64,000 nt of DNA. It comes from AP-15 sp963772965. GTDB taxonomy: Bacteria; Pseudomonadota; Alphaproteobacteria; ATCC43930; CGMCC-115725. Where the stretch lies: the NCBI GenBank assembly GCA_963772965.1, contig CAVYZU010000013.1, forward strand, positions 62,001-126,000, read 5' to 3'. The notes below the pieces were generated by a model, which searched no databases, was not told the origin of the DNA, and worked only from the letters and a program-made list of their open reading frames with translations. The position numbers were made by a program, and so were the translations under genes. This document shows positions 26,716 through 36,550 of this stretch, one piece after another. Within the stretch, counting starts at the first letter, position 1. The number at the start of each line of letters is the position of its first letter.

Positions 26716-27934
26716 TCAAAAATCCATTTCCAACGTGTAAAGCCCGCCGGCGTGACGGTCGACGGTGTAGACGATCTGGCGCTCGTCGACAAAGACGTCG
26801 TTGATCTGGATCGCACCGCTTGGGGCGCCGCGCGGCGGCTCTGGAACAAAATAGCCGATTTCTGCCGGTTGATAGGGATTTGAGGTGTCGTAGGCGCGCA
26901 GCCCGCCATTGAAATAGGTCGCCAGCACGACCCGATCCGATTTCCAGGCGTTGGGCTTTGGCACATTCTCGTAGAGATTGTGCGCGCCATAGCGTGCCCC
27001 GCGGCGCTGAAAGGTTTCGAGCGGCGGCAGCGGGCAGGTCGCGATCGGCACCGGGTTTTCCTCGGCGCGGCCATCGACGATCCAGACGAGCTTTGGCCAG
27101 TCCGCCCCTTCGGTGCGCACGCATTCGTCGCTGACGATGTAGAGGCCGCGATCGAAGAACGGCACCACTGTGTGGGTGAAGCCGTGATAGGGCGGATGGT
27201 AGTCCCAGCGCGCCACCATCTTCGGATTGGCCTTGTCGGCGATATCGAGGATCACCAGCCCGCCGTCAATGTAACCGAGATAGGCGCGGTCCGGCCGCTC
27301 GGGATAGACGTTCGTGTTGTGCGGGCGAAATCCGGTGTCGGAACCTTCGGGATGGCGCACCGGCGGCGGCACATTGTCGCCTTGGCGCGTGCCGGGCAGC
27401 CACCAGCGCCCGACCTCGACCGGCTTGGTCGGGTTTTTGACGTCGATGATCCGGTAGAATTGGTCGTCGCGCGGATGGGTCGGTTTAAAGTCGGGAGCGC
27501 TCGAACTCATGTGGATGTATTCGCCATCGGCAAACCACAGCTGGTGGACGCCCCGCGAAATCCGGCCCCGAGCAGTCAAAGAACGTGATCGAGCGCGGGT
27601 TTTCGGGAGTCGAGATGTCGAACAGTTCGAAGCCGGCGGGCTGCTGGCCCTGCTCCTTTGTCTGATAGGCGACCGCGAGGATGTCGCCGACGGTCTCCAA
27701 CGAGTTCGACCGCATATGCGATTGCGGCAGATCGGTGCGGGCGACGATTTTTGGCGCGCGCGGGTCGCTGACGTCGATCCCGGTGAAGTTCTTGGGCGCG
27801 CTTTCATGGGCGAGCCACAAAATGCGGCGGCCGTCCTTGGCGATCTGGATCGACATGCCTTCGCCGATGCCGCCAAAGCCGTCGAGCTCATCGTGCGCCA
27901 GCTGGCGAAAATTCCAAATCGCAGTGTCGGGCAT
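26716..27934 (-). pseudogene. LVIVD-repeat beta-propeller protein, frameshifted
   Basis: Starts MPDTAIWNFRQLAHDELDG (ATG 27934) and runs as a soluble repeat protein with LVIVD-type blades (NFTGIDVSDPRAP, GFELFDISTPENP) up to FDCSGPD. At + strand 27558-27560 an AAA run seems to carry one extra base: the correct continuation, SRGVHQLWFADGEYIHM, is in the next frame and goes on to 26716 (IIDVKNPTKPVEV, GLVILDIADKANPK, TVDRHAGGLYTLEMDF). Restored length about 405 residues. LVIVD proteins are predicted beta propellers of uncertain function, often periplasmic, but no signal peptide is seen here. The single-base lesion could be a sequencing error. Confidence 0.8.
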
Positions 27935-28431
27935 TGCTCACTCCTGAAGGCTGGGTGCGGATAGATGCCGCTCCTGCGGCGTGTTGGATGACGGACCTAG
28001 GCGACCGATAAGCGCGCGCTGCTCCCCGAGTTTGGAAGTCGCGGCGTCAGTCCCTCGGCACGGAATTCGCGATGCAGACCTTATCCTGGCCGCCAGCCTT
28101 GCGCCGAGATCGATCATTCGTCAAGAGGCGGAGCCGGTCGGCATGATGGCCTCGATTCGAAGCGGCCCCCGGTGCGGTCCGACAGGCTCAGCCGGCCACC
28201 CGCGAGTTGGACGGTTTTTGGACGCTTGCTCTATTCTGATGTGGAAGAATAAGGTTAACGCTGTCTCAAGATCGTCAGTCTATGAATTGCGTAGCCGCCT
28301 AACGGGGTCCGTAATCTTGGCGTAAGGCTGTGTCATTTTGCCCCGGACACATTTGAGGACGCACTTTGTGAATGGCGATCTGCGGAAAGAGGGGAGCTGT
28401 TCGCCCGATGCGAGGGAGGAGGACGCGAGAA

Positions 28432-30033
28432 ATGAAGCGCATCGGAGCGGTTTTCCTCAGCCTTACTTTTGGTCTCGTCTTGCTGCCCGCGGTGGTGCTG
28501 GCAGATGAACCGCAAACCTTGCGGCTGATCGCCCAGGCCGATTTGCGCGTGCTCGACCCGATTTGGACGACAGCAACGGTTACGCGCAATTTTGGATACA
28601 TGGTTTATGACACATTGTTCGCGCTCGACGACCAGCTTCGGCCGCGGCCGCAAATGGTCGATCGCTGGGCTGTCAGCAACGACGGCTTGACCTACACCTT
28701 CGCCCTCCGCGACGGGCTCAAATTCTCGGACGGCCAACCGGTTCGGAGTGCGGACTGCATCGCCTCGATCAAACGGTGGAGTCGGCGCGACGCACTCGGT
28801 CAATCGCTCGCGGCGGCCATCGCCGAGTATCGGGTCATCGACGACAAGAGTTTTTCGATCGTTCTAAAACAGCCGTTCCCACTGCTGATCGACGCGCTTG
28901 CCAAACCGGACAGCAATGTTCCCTTTGTCATGCCGCAACGCGTCGCCGAAACCAGCCCCGACGAGCGGATCAAGGACGTCACGGGTTCTGGTCCGTTCAA
29001 ATTCGTCAAAGACGAGTGGCAGCCCGGGCACCAGGCGGTTTTCGTCAAAAACCCAAATTATCAACCGCGCCAGGAGCCAGCGAGTTGGGCTGCCGGAGGC
29101 AAGGTGGTACGGGTCGACCGCGTCGTCTGGATGACAATCCCCGATTCGGCGACCGCGATGGCCGCATTTACGGCCGGCGAGGCCGATTGGTGGGAGGTCC
29201 CGCCGCCTGATTTCTACCCGTTGCTGGCCAAAGATCAAACAGTGACCTTAGTTCAATCGAGCCCTGTTTGGGTAACTGGGATATTGCGTTTTAATGAACT
29301 GCAGCCACCCTTCGATAACCAAAAAATGCGACAAGCATTGTTATACGCAATCGATCAGTCGGCATATATGTCGGCCGTGGCCGGTGATCCAAAATACTGG
29401 CACACGTGTTACAGCTTCTATTCCTGCGGCGGGCCGATGGCTACCGATGCGGGGGCAGAGTTGCTTAAGGGCACACGCGATCTTGCCAAAGCAAGGCAAC
29501 TGATCAAAGAGGCGGGCTATCACGGCGAAAAGATTGTCCTGCTCGATCCGACCGATTTTCTCGTTTTGCATTCACTGGCGCTGGTGACCAGTGACGTGCT
29601 CCACCGAGTTGGCGTCAACGTCGATGTGCAATCAATGGACTGGGGCACTCTCGTTTCGCGCCGCGCCTCTAGGGCGCCGGTAGATCGCGGAGGATGGAGC
29701 ATTTTCCTGACGATGTTTCCCGGCTTTGCGATCCTCGATCCCGGCATCGATGCGCCATTGCGTGCGAACGGCGCGGACGCCTGGTTCGGATGGCCGAACG
29801 ATCCCAGCATTGAGAAGTTACGCGAGGCTTGGCTTGCCACGCCGAACGAAGCCAAGCGGAAACAGATCGCCGCCGACATTCAACGCCGAGCCTTTCAAAG
29901 CCTGCCTTATATTCCTCTCGGGGAATATTCTAGCCGCACTGCCTTCCATAAAAATCTCACCGGGGTGGACACCGGCCCAGCGTTATTCATGTGGAATGTG
30001 ACTAAAGACCAATCGCAAAAGGTCGAGCCGTAG
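28432..30033 (+). CDS. Peptide/nickel-type ABC transporter substrate-binding protein (SBP_bac_5)
   Basis: 533 residues, ATG 28432 preceded by GGGAGGAGG. Sec signal peptide (IGAVFLSLTFGLVLLPAVVLA), then the family-5 solute-binding fold: DLRVLDPIWTT, YDTLFALD, LRDGLKFSDGQPV, TGSGPFKFV. It would capture an oligopeptide or other small solute in the periplasm and hand it to DppBC-type permeases, but none are adjacent, so it is a solitary binding protein. Divergent from the LVIVD gene and convergent with argC (gap about 80 bases). Confidence 0.9.
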   Translation: MKRIGAVFLSLTFGLVLLPAVVLADEPQTLRLIAQADLRVLDPIWTTATVTRNFGYMVYDTLFALDDQLRPRPQMVDRWAVSNDGLTYTFALRDGLKFSDGQPVRSADCIASIKRWSRRDALGQSLAAAIAEYRVIDDKSFSIVLKQPFPLLIDALAKPDSNVPFVMPQRVAETSPDERIKDVTGSGPFKFVKDEWQPGHQAVFVKNPNYQPRQEPASWAAGGKVVRVDRVVWMTIPDSATAMAAFTAGEADWWEVPPPDFYPLLAKDQTVTLVQSSPVWVTGILRFNELQPPFDNQKMRQALLYAIDQSAYMSAVAGDPKYWHTCYSFYSCGGPMATDAGAELLKGTRDLAKARQLIKEAGYHGEKIVLLDPTDFLVLHSLALVTSDVLHRVGVNVDVQSMDWGTLVSRRASRAPVDRGGWSIFLTMFPGFAILDPGIDAPLRANGADAWFGWPNDPSIEKLREAWLATPNEAKRKQIAADIQRRAFQSLPYIPLGEYSSRTAFHKNLTGVDTGPALFMWNVTKDQSQKVEP

Positions 30034-30112
30034 CTCGCGCTCAGAGCGACCTTTCGTCTGACGGAGGAATTAGCCGCGGCGCGCGAAGGCTGTGCGGGGC
30101 GCCATCAGCGTG

Positions 30113-31174
30113 TCAGGGAAAGAGCGCGTCGTGCACGAGAGCTGTCGTCTCCGGCAAGCCGAGTATCGCGTTCATGTTCTGAATCGCCTGGCCCGAAGCG
30201 CCCTTGACAAGATTGTCGAGCGCCGAGACCAAGATCGCGCGGCCCGCCACCCGGTCGCGTGACAGGCCGATCAGGCAAAGATTCGTGCCACGCACATGCC
30301 GCGTCGCCGGCAGGCTGCCATCGGGCAATACGCGCACAAAGGGCTCGTCTTGGTAGGCTTGCTCAAGCACCGCCCGCAGGTCACCGAGTGTGGCGCCTGC
30401 GGCGAGCCGGACATAAATCGTCGACAGGATGCCGCGGTTCATCGGCATCAGGTGCGGCGTGAAGTTGACGACGATCGCACGCCCCGTCGCCTCGGAAAGT
30501 CCCTGCTCGATTTCGGGCGCATGCCGATGACTGGCGACGCCATAGGCGTGGATGCCCTCCGCCACTTCGCAATAGAGGCTGCCCTCACGGGCCGCGCGCC
30601 CGGCGCCGCTGACCCCCGATTTGGCGTCGATGATGATGTCGTCGGCGTCGATCAGCTGGGCGCGGAGCAGCGGGATCAGCGGCAATTGTGCCGAGGTCGG
30701 ATAACACCCGGGATTGGCGACGAGCCGCGCCCGGCTCACCTGTTCCCGCGCGATCTCGGTCAGGCCGTAAACCGCCTCACGCTGCAGTTCCGGAGCACGG
30801 TGCGCATGCCCGTACCATTCGGCGTAGGTCGCCGTATCGAACAGCCGGAAATCGGCAGACAGATCGACGATCTTCAGATGTGTCGGCAGCCCGGCGATGA
30901 CCTCTTGGGTGGTGCCGTGCGGCAGCCCGCAAAAAACCAGGTCGAGCATTGACCAGTCGACATCGGCGATGGTGACGAGATCGGGCAGACCTCCGCCGGC
31001 CAGGTGTGGAAAGACCGCGCCAATCGGTTTCCCGGCTTGGCGATCAGCGGTCAACGCCGCAATCTCGGCTTGCGGATGATAGCGCAGCAACCGCAGCAGT
31101 TCGGCCCCGGTGTAGCCGCTCGCACCCAGAATCCCGATCCGAATTTTCCGTTGTTCCGCCCGACGTTCCGCCAT
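30113..31174 (-). CDS. argC: N-acetyl-gamma-glutamyl-phosphate reductase
   Basis: 353 residues, usual length for the class I enzyme. NADP-binding GASGYTG (17-23) and the catalytic Cys157 in ANPGCYPT; also KSGVSGAGR and HRHAPEIEQ, the latter carrying the general-base His. It reduces N-acetylglutamyl phosphate to the semialdehyde in arginine synthesis (cytoplasm). In many alphaproteobacteria argC lies right after rplM-rpsI; here that pair is 6.7 kb away on the same strand with oxalate, TA and luciferase-like genes between, suggesting a later insertion. Confidence 0.95.
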   Translation of the reverse strand: MAERRAEQRKIRIGILGASGYTGAELLRLLRYHPQAEIAALTADRQAGKPIGAVFPHLAGGGLPDLVTIADVDWSMLDLVFCGLPHGTTQEVIAGLPTHLKIVDLSADFRLFDTATYAEWYGHAHRAPELQREAVYGLTEIAREQVSRARLVANPGCYPTSAQLPLIPLLRAQLIDADDIIIDAKSGVSGAGRAAREGSLYCEVAEGIHAYGVASHRHAPEIEQGLSEATGRAIVVNFTPHLMPMNRGILSTIYVRLAAGATLGDLRAVLEQAYQDEPFVRVLPDGSLPATRHVRGTNLCLIGLSRDRVAGRAILVSALDNLVKGASGQAIQNMNAILGLPETTALVHDALFP

Positions 31175-31341
31175 CGCACCCTCGCTCGCCGAATTGTCAT
31201 CGCCAACGATTGACTAGCGCGTTTGCGCCGCGTCACTAAAATCATTTTGCCGAAAACAGGGTCCGGGCGCGAATACGAGATTTCCGTCGGCCAAAAGGCT
31301 GCGCTATCGTCGCTGACCAAATTTATCGAGGAGCCTAAGCG

Positions 31342-32562
31342 ATGGACGGACCGAGTGCGCCACTAAATTGTCTTGCTGGGGTCAAGGTGCTCGACCTGAC
31401 CCAGTTCGAAGCCGGCCCCTCCTGTACCGAAGCGCTCGCTTGGCTCGGCGCCGAGGTCGTCAAGGTCGAAAATCCGCAGGGAGGCGAGCCGGGCCGGACC
31501 AACTTCCCTGGGCGGCCGGGCGGCAACTCCTATTATTTTTTCGAGTTTAACGCCAATAAGAAGTCGGTCACGGTCAACCTCAAATCCGAGCCCGGCCTGG
31601 AATTGGTCAAGGAGCTGGCGCGAAAGGCGGATGTCATGATCGAGAACATGGCGCCCGGTACGATCGAGCGCCTGGGCCTTGGCTACGACGTGATCCGGGC
31701 CCTCAATCCCGGGATCGTCTATTGCCAAGTCAAGGGCTTCGGCGAGGGCAGTCCCTACGAGCACAATCTCGCCTTCGACATGATCGCGCAGGCCTGCGGC
31801 GGCACGATGAGCGTCACCGGCGAGCCCGATGGACCACCCTGCAAGCCTGGCCCGTCATTGGGCGATACCGGCACCGGCATGCTGATGGCGATCAGCATCC
31901 TCGGCGCACTCTATGAGCGCCGCGGCACCGGAAAGGGAAGGCGTTTGCAGGTGGCGATGCAGGACGCAATGCTGCACTACATGCGCTTTCCCTTCCAGGT
32001 CCAGGCGCAGACCGGCAAGCCGGCCGGCCGCAGCGGCGGCAGAAGCCTCGCCGGCGGGGTTGCGCCAAGCGGCATCTTTCCGTGCGCGCCCGGTGGGCCG
32101 AACGATTGGATCTACGTCTTCGCGCGCCCACCCGAGCACTGGCACCGCTTGCTGAAAGTTCTTGCGCGTGAGGAGCTGATCGGCGACCCGCGCTACGAGA
32201 CGCCAGCCGCACGCGGGGAGCGTGCCGCCGAGGTCAACGAGATGGTCGCGGCGTTTACCCGCCGCCACGACAAGCACGAGGCGATGCGGCTGATCGGCGC
32301 CGCCGGTGTGCCCGCCGGCGCGGTGCTCGACACGATGGAGCTGATCAATGAGCCGAGCTTTGAGCGGCGCGGAATCTTTCAGGTCATGGACCACCCTTCG
32401 GGGCCGTTCAAGATGCCGTCCTGGCCGGTCCGCTTTGACGGCGCACCGCCCAAGCTGGAACCGGCGCCACTGTTGGGCCAACACTCGGCTGATGTGTTTG
32501 GTGAATGGCTCGGCATGAGCAACGGCGATGTCGAGGCGCTACGCAAGAAAGGCGTGATCTGA
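31342..32562 (+). CDS. Formyl-CoA:oxalate CoA-transferase-like (class III CoA transferase)
   Basis: 406 residues, ATG 31342 with GAGGAG upstream. Class III (CaiB/BaiF) fold: VKVLDLTQFEAGPSC, LAWLGAEVVKVENPQGGE, FFEFNANKKSVTVNLKS, and GDTGTGM near residue 175, whose Asp is the position of the acyl-accepting catalytic Asp of Frc. Placement ahead of oxalyl-CoA decarboxylase supports CoA transfer between formyl-CoA and oxalate, although the class accepts other acids and sequence alone cannot prove the substrate. Divergent from argC. Confidence 0.85.
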   Translation: MDGPSAPLNCLAGVKVLDLTQFEAGPSCTEALAWLGAEVVKVENPQGGEPGRTNFPGRPGGNSYYFFEFNANKKSVTVNLKSEPGLELVKELARKADVMIENMAPGTIERLGLGYDVIRALNPGIVYCQVKGFGEGSPYEHNLAFDMIAQACGGTMSVTGEPDGPPCKPGPSLGDTGTGMLMAISILGALYERRGTGKGRRLQVAMQDAMLHYMRFPFQVQAQTGKPAGRSGGRSLAGGVAPSGIFPCAPGGPNDWIYVFARPPEHWHRLLKVLAREELIGDPRYETPAARGERAAEVNEMVAAFTRRHDKHEAMRLIGAAGVPAGAVLDTMELINEPSFERRGIFQVMDHPSGPFKMPSWPVRFDGAPPKLEPAPLLGQHSADVFGEWLGMSNGDVEALRKKGVI

Positions 32563-32698
32563 CGACTATTTTTGATAGTCTCCGCCCTCGCGAAAACGAG
32601 GTGGTTCGCGAGCAGGGAACATGGCTCATTAAGAAGATGAAATCAGCTGTCGTAAACAGGAGTCTGAACACAGCGAACTCAAGGAGGGCGGAGCCGAG

Positions 32699-33154
32699 AT
32701 GAAAACCATGTTGCAAAGCATTCTCGTCAGTCTCGCTTTGGCGCTCTGTGCCGCGCCGGGAGTGGCGGCCGAGAAGACGGCGAGCCATCACATCGTGATC
32801 CAGGTCAGCCAAAACGATCCCGAGCGGATGGACCTCGCGCTCAAAAACACCGTCAACGCGATCAAGTACTACACCGGCAAGAGCGAGAGCATCGCGGTCG
32901 AGATTGTTGCCTATGGACCCGGCCTCAACATGTTGCGCGAGGATACCTCGCCCGTGAAGGACCGCATCAAGGACCTCAAGGCCTCCAAAATCGGCAGCGA
33001 CATCCAGTTTTCCGCATGCCACAACACCCAGATGGCAATGGAGAAGCAGGAGGGGCATCCGATCAAGATCATTCCCGAGGCAACGGTCGTGCCAGCAGGA
33101 GTCGTGCGGCTGACGCAACTCCAAGAGCAGGGCTGGAGCTACATCCGCCCGTAA
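32699..33154 (+). CDS. Periplasmic DsrE-family protein
   Basis: 151 residues, GGAGGG upstream of ATG 32699. Clear signal peptide (MLQSILVSLALALCAAPGVAA), then a DsrE/DsrF-like fold (HHIVIQVSQNDPERMDLALKN, VEIVAYGPGLNML). A single Cys in SACHNTQM lies where several DsrE proteins have their active Cys. The role of secreted DsrE proteins is not established (sulfur transfer or trafficking is suggested for cytoplasmic relatives). It sits between the two oxalate genes in the same direction, so probably in one unit with them. Confidence 0.85.
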   Translation: MKTMLQSILVSLALALCAAPGVAAEKTASHHIVIQVSQNDPERMDLALKNTVNAIKYYTGKSESIAVEIVAYGPGLNMLREDTSPVKDRIKDLKASKIGSDIQFSACHNTQMAMEKQEGHPIKIIPEATVVPAGVVRLTQLQEQGWSYIRP

Positions 33155-33224
33155 CCACCGCCGGCTCCGTGGATTTGGTAACGGCTCGCGAAAGCGAGGT
33201 TTCAGGGCGACCGGCAGAATATTG

Positions 33225-33260
33225 CGGCCCTGGGCCCCCTCTTTCGCGGGGGTGACGAAG
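33225..33260 (+). repeat. REP-like extragenic palindrome
   Basis: GGCCCCCTCTTTCGCGGGG followed by GTGACGAAG between the DsrE-like and oxc genes. Imperfect stem CCCCC/GGGGG with a TCTTTCGC-type centre, in the style of dispersed proteobacterial repeats (translated as PSFAGVTK). Only one copy is evident in this window. Confidence 0.35.
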
Positions 33261-33290
33261 ACGAGCGAGGACCAAGGAGGAGATACCGAG

Positions 33291-34936
33291 ATGGCGCAAC
33301 TGGCTGGCTACGAGATCTTGGCGAAGTGCCTGAAGGCGCAGGGCGTAAAGGATCTATTCTACATCATGGGCGGGCCGATGCTCGATGCCGAAAGCACCTG
33401 CATCAAGGAAGGCATCCGCGCGATCGACACCCGCCACGAGCAGGGTGCGGCCTACATGGCGCAAGCCTATTCGCGGGTAACCCAGGGGCCGGGCGTGTGC
33501 ATGGCGGCGAGCGGACCCGCCACCCTCAATTTGGGCACCGGCCTCGCCAATGCCCTGATCGATTGCTGCCCGGTTGTCGCCTTTGGCGGCTCCAGCCCGA
33601 TCAGCCAGTTCGGCCGCCAGGTGTTTCAGGAAATCGACCAGGTCGCGGCCCTCAAAGCCTGCGTCAAATACGCCGACCGCGTCCACAATTTGAAGCGCAT
33701 CCCACAGCAGGTGAATTTCGCCTTCCAGAAGGCGCTGAACGGCAAGCCCGGCCCGGTCTACCTCGACCTGCCCGGCGACGTGCTCTACCTCAAAGTCGAC
33801 GAGGCCGAGGTCGATTGGAGCTATTGCGGCCGGCCGATCATCGAGGCGCGTCCCTATGCCGAGCCAAAGGCGATCAACGCGCTGGTCGATGCGATCAACA
33901 AGGCCAAACAGCCGATCATCTGCTCGGGTGGCGGGGTGTTGTGGTCAAAGGCGTGGAACGGGATGCGGGCCTTTGTCGAAAAGGCCGGGATCCCGTTTTA
34001 CACGACCCCACAGGGCCGCGGCGTGGTGCCGGACGACCACCCCTATTCCTATCTGACGATGCGCAACAGCGCGTTCCGCGACGCCGATCTGATCATCATC
34101 CTCGGCACGCGGATGAATTATGTGATTGGCCACGCAGCACCGCCCCGTTTCAACAAGGACGCGACGATTGCGCGCATCGAGATCGACCCCGAGGAGCTCG
34201 GCATGTCGGCGCGCAACGTCGACATCCCGGTCGTCGGCGACTGCAAGTCGGTCTTGCAGCAATTAATCGACGCGATCGACGACAAGACCGCCGACCGTTT
34301 CCAGGCGTGGCGCCAGAAACTCGCCGATGGCGAAGCGGCCAAGCGCACCGGCCCGGGCGGCAACTACCCGACCGATGGCGACATCCACCCGCTGCGGCTG
34401 TGCGAGGAGGTCAAGAACTTTATGAAGCGTGACGCGATCCTGTGCGTCGACGGTCAGGAGATCCTTAATTTCGGCCGCCAGTCGATCCCGACTTCACACC
34501 CGGCCATCGGCTGAATTCGGGACCGTTCGGCACGATGGGGGTCGGCCTGCCGTTTGCGGTGGGCGCCAAGGCCGCCAAGCCCGACACCCAGGTCATCTGT
34601 CTGCACGGCGACGGCTCGTTCGGGCAGAATGCGATGGAGCTCGACACCGCGGTCCGCCATAAATTGCCGTTGCTGTGCATTATCAGCCTCAACGGCGGCT
34701 GGACCGCCGACCCCGAAGGCGACAAGCCCGGCCGCTATCTCGGCTACACCCGCTACGACATCATGGCCCAGGGGCTCGGCTGCCATGGCGAATATGTCGA
34801 GCAGCCCGAGGACATCCGCCCGGCTTTGGAGCGCGCGCAGAAAAAGGTCGATGACGGCATGGTGGCGCTGGTCAACGTCAAGACCGACTATCGCGCCCGC
34901 GCCATGACGGTCCAATTCTCAAGCCGCATGACCTAA
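33291..34936 (+). pseudogene. oxc: Oxalyl-CoA decarboxylase, frameshifted
   Basis: Start ATG 33291 with AAGGAGGAG upstream. Thiamine-diphosphate enzyme that turns oxalyl-CoA into formyl-CoA and CO2: YIMGGPMLDAES and RHEQGAAYMAQAYSR (cofactor Glu) at the N-terminus, and in the last part GDGSFGQNAMELDTA and NGGW, the ThDP/Mg motif. At 34493-34494 a TT appears to be a shortened TTT: one frame ends SIPTSHPAIG-stop at 34514, while the restored reading SIPTFTPGHRLNSGPFGTMG continues to 34936. Repaired length about 549 residues, normal for the family. Possibly an assembly error in an intact gene. Confidence 0.9.
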
Positions 34937-34961
34937 GCAGCAGCCTCAAGCAAGTACAGAG

Positions 34962-34984
34962 GGGCGCCCGGCGGGCGCCCTTTT
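34962..34984 (+). terminator. Terminator after oxc
   Basis: Stem GGGCGCCC / GGGCGCCC (self-complementary) with GGC loop, followed by TTTT at 34981-34984, 26 bases after the oxc stop; closes the oxalate unit. Confidence 0.85.
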
Positions 34985-35009
34985 CCGATAGAGGTCCAGA
35001 TACTGCGTC

Positions 35010-35279
35010 GTGGCAGATAAACCAATTGTCCTTTCGAAGCACGCGCAAGACATGGTTGACGAGCGTGACATCGATTGGCAGTGGATCGAACAGGCCTTGC
35101 GGAACCCAGTTTTTGAGGAGCCCGATCCTCGCCATCCCGGAGCGGTTCGTGCTTATGCCCCGATCGCGGCGTTTCGAAATCGCATGCTTCGTGTCGTTTA
35201 TCATGATAGTGGGACCGAAATTCGGGTGATTACGCTGTTCTTCGATCGGCGGGCGACGGCAAGGAGTCGGATGCCATGA
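35010..35279 (+). CDS. DUF4258 protein (toxin-like partner)
   Basis: 89 residues from GTG 35010 (an ATG 14 codons later is possible). Contains the DUF4258 pattern: LSKHAQDMVDERDIDWQWIEQAL, then RVYAP-like strand RAYAPI, LRVVYHDSGTEIRVITLFFDRR. This fold is related to the RelE-type toxins. The stop overlaps the next start (ATGA 35276-35279), the typical layout of a toxin-antitoxin pair with DUF2283. Toxicity itself is not shown by the sequence. Confidence 0.8.
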   Translation: MADKPIVLSKHAQDMVDERDIDWQWIEQALRNPVFEEPDPRHPGAVRAYAPIAAFRNRMLRVVYHDSGTEIRVITLFFDRRATARSRMP

Positions 35280-35476
35280 AAGTAACAATGGATACGGAGG
35301 CGGATGCCCTCTACATCCGGTTCGATGACGCAAAAATCGTCGAGTCGGAAGAGGTTAGCGACGGTATTATTCTTGATTTCGACGCGAGCGGCCGGGTAGT
35401 CGGCTTCGAAATGCTGTACGTTCGCGAGCGTTTTCCTAACACTGATCTCTCGCGAGTCGATGTGGAGATGGCGTAG
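35276..35476 (+). CDS. DUF2283 protein (antitoxin-like partner)
   Basis: 66 residues matching DUF2283: YDxEADALYIRF pattern (DTEADALYIRFDDAKIVES), then VSDGIILDFDASGRVVGFEML. Small acidic beta protein, overlapping the DUF4258 gene by four bases, so translated together. Predicted antitoxin on the basis of pairing only. Confidence 0.8.
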   Translation: MKVTMDTEADALYIRFDDAKIVESEEVSDGIILDFDASGRVVGFEMLYVRERFPNTDLSRVDVEMA

Positions 35477-35479
35477 GCT

Positions 35480-35850
35480 TCACGCGAAGGCGCGGCGAAT
35501 TTTGCTCCAATCTTCGATCGCGTGCTCCTGGCCGGGCACGATCTGCAGCGTGACTTCGTCGTAGCCGGCGGCAAAGAGCGCGGCGATGCGGTCTTTGACC
35601 TAGTGCTCGGTGCCGGTGATCGTGGTCAGGCGGATCAGATCGGCGGTGACGAAGGGCCGCTCCTCCGGTTTGACGAACATCAGATGACCGCGATGGTTTT
35701 CGAGGTAGTGCGCGCCTTGCGGCCGGAAACTCCGGGCCAATTCGATGTAGCCGGCGACCGTGTTGGCAATGGCAGGCGGCGCCGGCGTCGCGTTCGGCAT
35801 GCCGGCGAGAGCCTCGTCGGCAGCTCGGTGCAATAGCATCGGTGCGCGCA
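35480..35850 (-). pseudogene. C-terminal remnant of a luciferase-like oxidoreductase
   Basis: A diverged copy of the 3' end of the 36551 gene (about 120 codons): LLHRAADEALAGMPNATPAP, GAHYLENHRGHLMFVKPEER, then TGTEH, TAG at 35600-35602 (the intact copy has CAG, Gln), VKDRIAALFAAGYDEV and a TGA at 35480-35482. No N-terminal part, and beyond about 35850 similarity to the full gene ends. Together with the intact gene it brackets the vapBC pair as same-orientation repeats. Confidence 0.8.
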
Positions 35851-35900
35851 GACCAGCTGCGCGCCATGACCCTTGCGGCCGATGTGGGGTTGGATGTCGG

Positions 35901-36272
35901 TCACTGCGACAACCCCGCGGCCAGACCGAGATGCGCGGCGACAGCGTGAAGGCGCCGATCGCGCGTCCACAATTTGCTGCCCGCCGTAAGCCGCGTGGCG
36001 GCCAGCAAATGGGCATCGACATAGCCGATGCCGCGGCCAAACAGGACCTCGCGACCGATGAACTGGAGCACTTCTTCGTGCGAGGCACTGATCGCCTGAG
36101 GCAACCGTTGCGAGATCCGTATGATGTCGTCACGTTGCCGCAGATTGCCCAGCGCGAGCTCGCCCGACACGAACGGATGTCCGAGCACCTCGCAGTCGCC
36201 GAGCAATTCGCTGAGTATCGCGTTGGCTGACCGCAAGTGTTCGATCCAAACTGACGTATCGACCAGGATCAC
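35901..36272 (-). CDS. vapC: VapC-type PIN-domain toxin
   Basis: 123 residues. PIN ribonuclease acidic residues visible: Asp5 in MILVDTSVWIEHLR, Glu in SGELALGNL, Asp in YVDAHLLAAT, and Asp in LWTRDRRL. Expected activity is Mg-dependent RNA cleavage (tRNA or rRNA). Its start overlaps the vapB stop (ATGA 36269-36272), the normal antitoxin-first arrangement. Confidence 0.93.
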   Translation of the reverse strand: MILVDTSVWIEHLRSANAILSELLGDCEVLGHPFVSGELALGNLRQRDDIIRISQRLPQAISASHEEVLQFIGREVLFGRGIGYVDAHLLAATRLTAGSKLWTRDRRLHAVAAHLGLAAGLSQ

Positions 36273-36466
36273 TTGGGATTCGGACGGCGGCGCGGGACCG
36301 GCCTGAGATTGGGCTCGCTTCCCCCCAGACGCGCCAGTCGACGCGCCGCTTCACGTTCGACCAATGCCTTAAGCGCCTCCCGGACGAGCGCCGATCTCTC
36401 GCGTATGCCCGTGTAGAACTCGGCGTCAGCCAGCAACTGATCGTCCAAAGCAAGCGTTGTCCGCAT
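36269..36466 (-). CDS. vapB: VapB-type antitoxin (ribbon-helix-helix, DUF2191)
   Basis: 65 residues: MRTTLALDDQLLADAEFYTG, then SALVREALKALVEREAARRL, a ribbon-helix-helix DNA-binding start, with a basic Pro/Arg tail that would wrap the toxin. Autoregulation through the AT-rich promoter just upstream (GATATCATCATTTGATGTC, 36490-36512, partly symmetrical) is likely. Confidence 0.9.
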   Translation of the reverse strand: MRTTLALDDQLLADAEFYTGIRERSALVREALKALVEREAARRLARLGGSEPNLRPVPRRRPNPK

Positions 36467-36550
36467 TTTTCGTCTCCCTGTCAGTCATCACTGATATCAT
36501 CATTTGATGTCTATATCAATGCCGACAAGGCGGCCGCAAAGCCGGATTGC

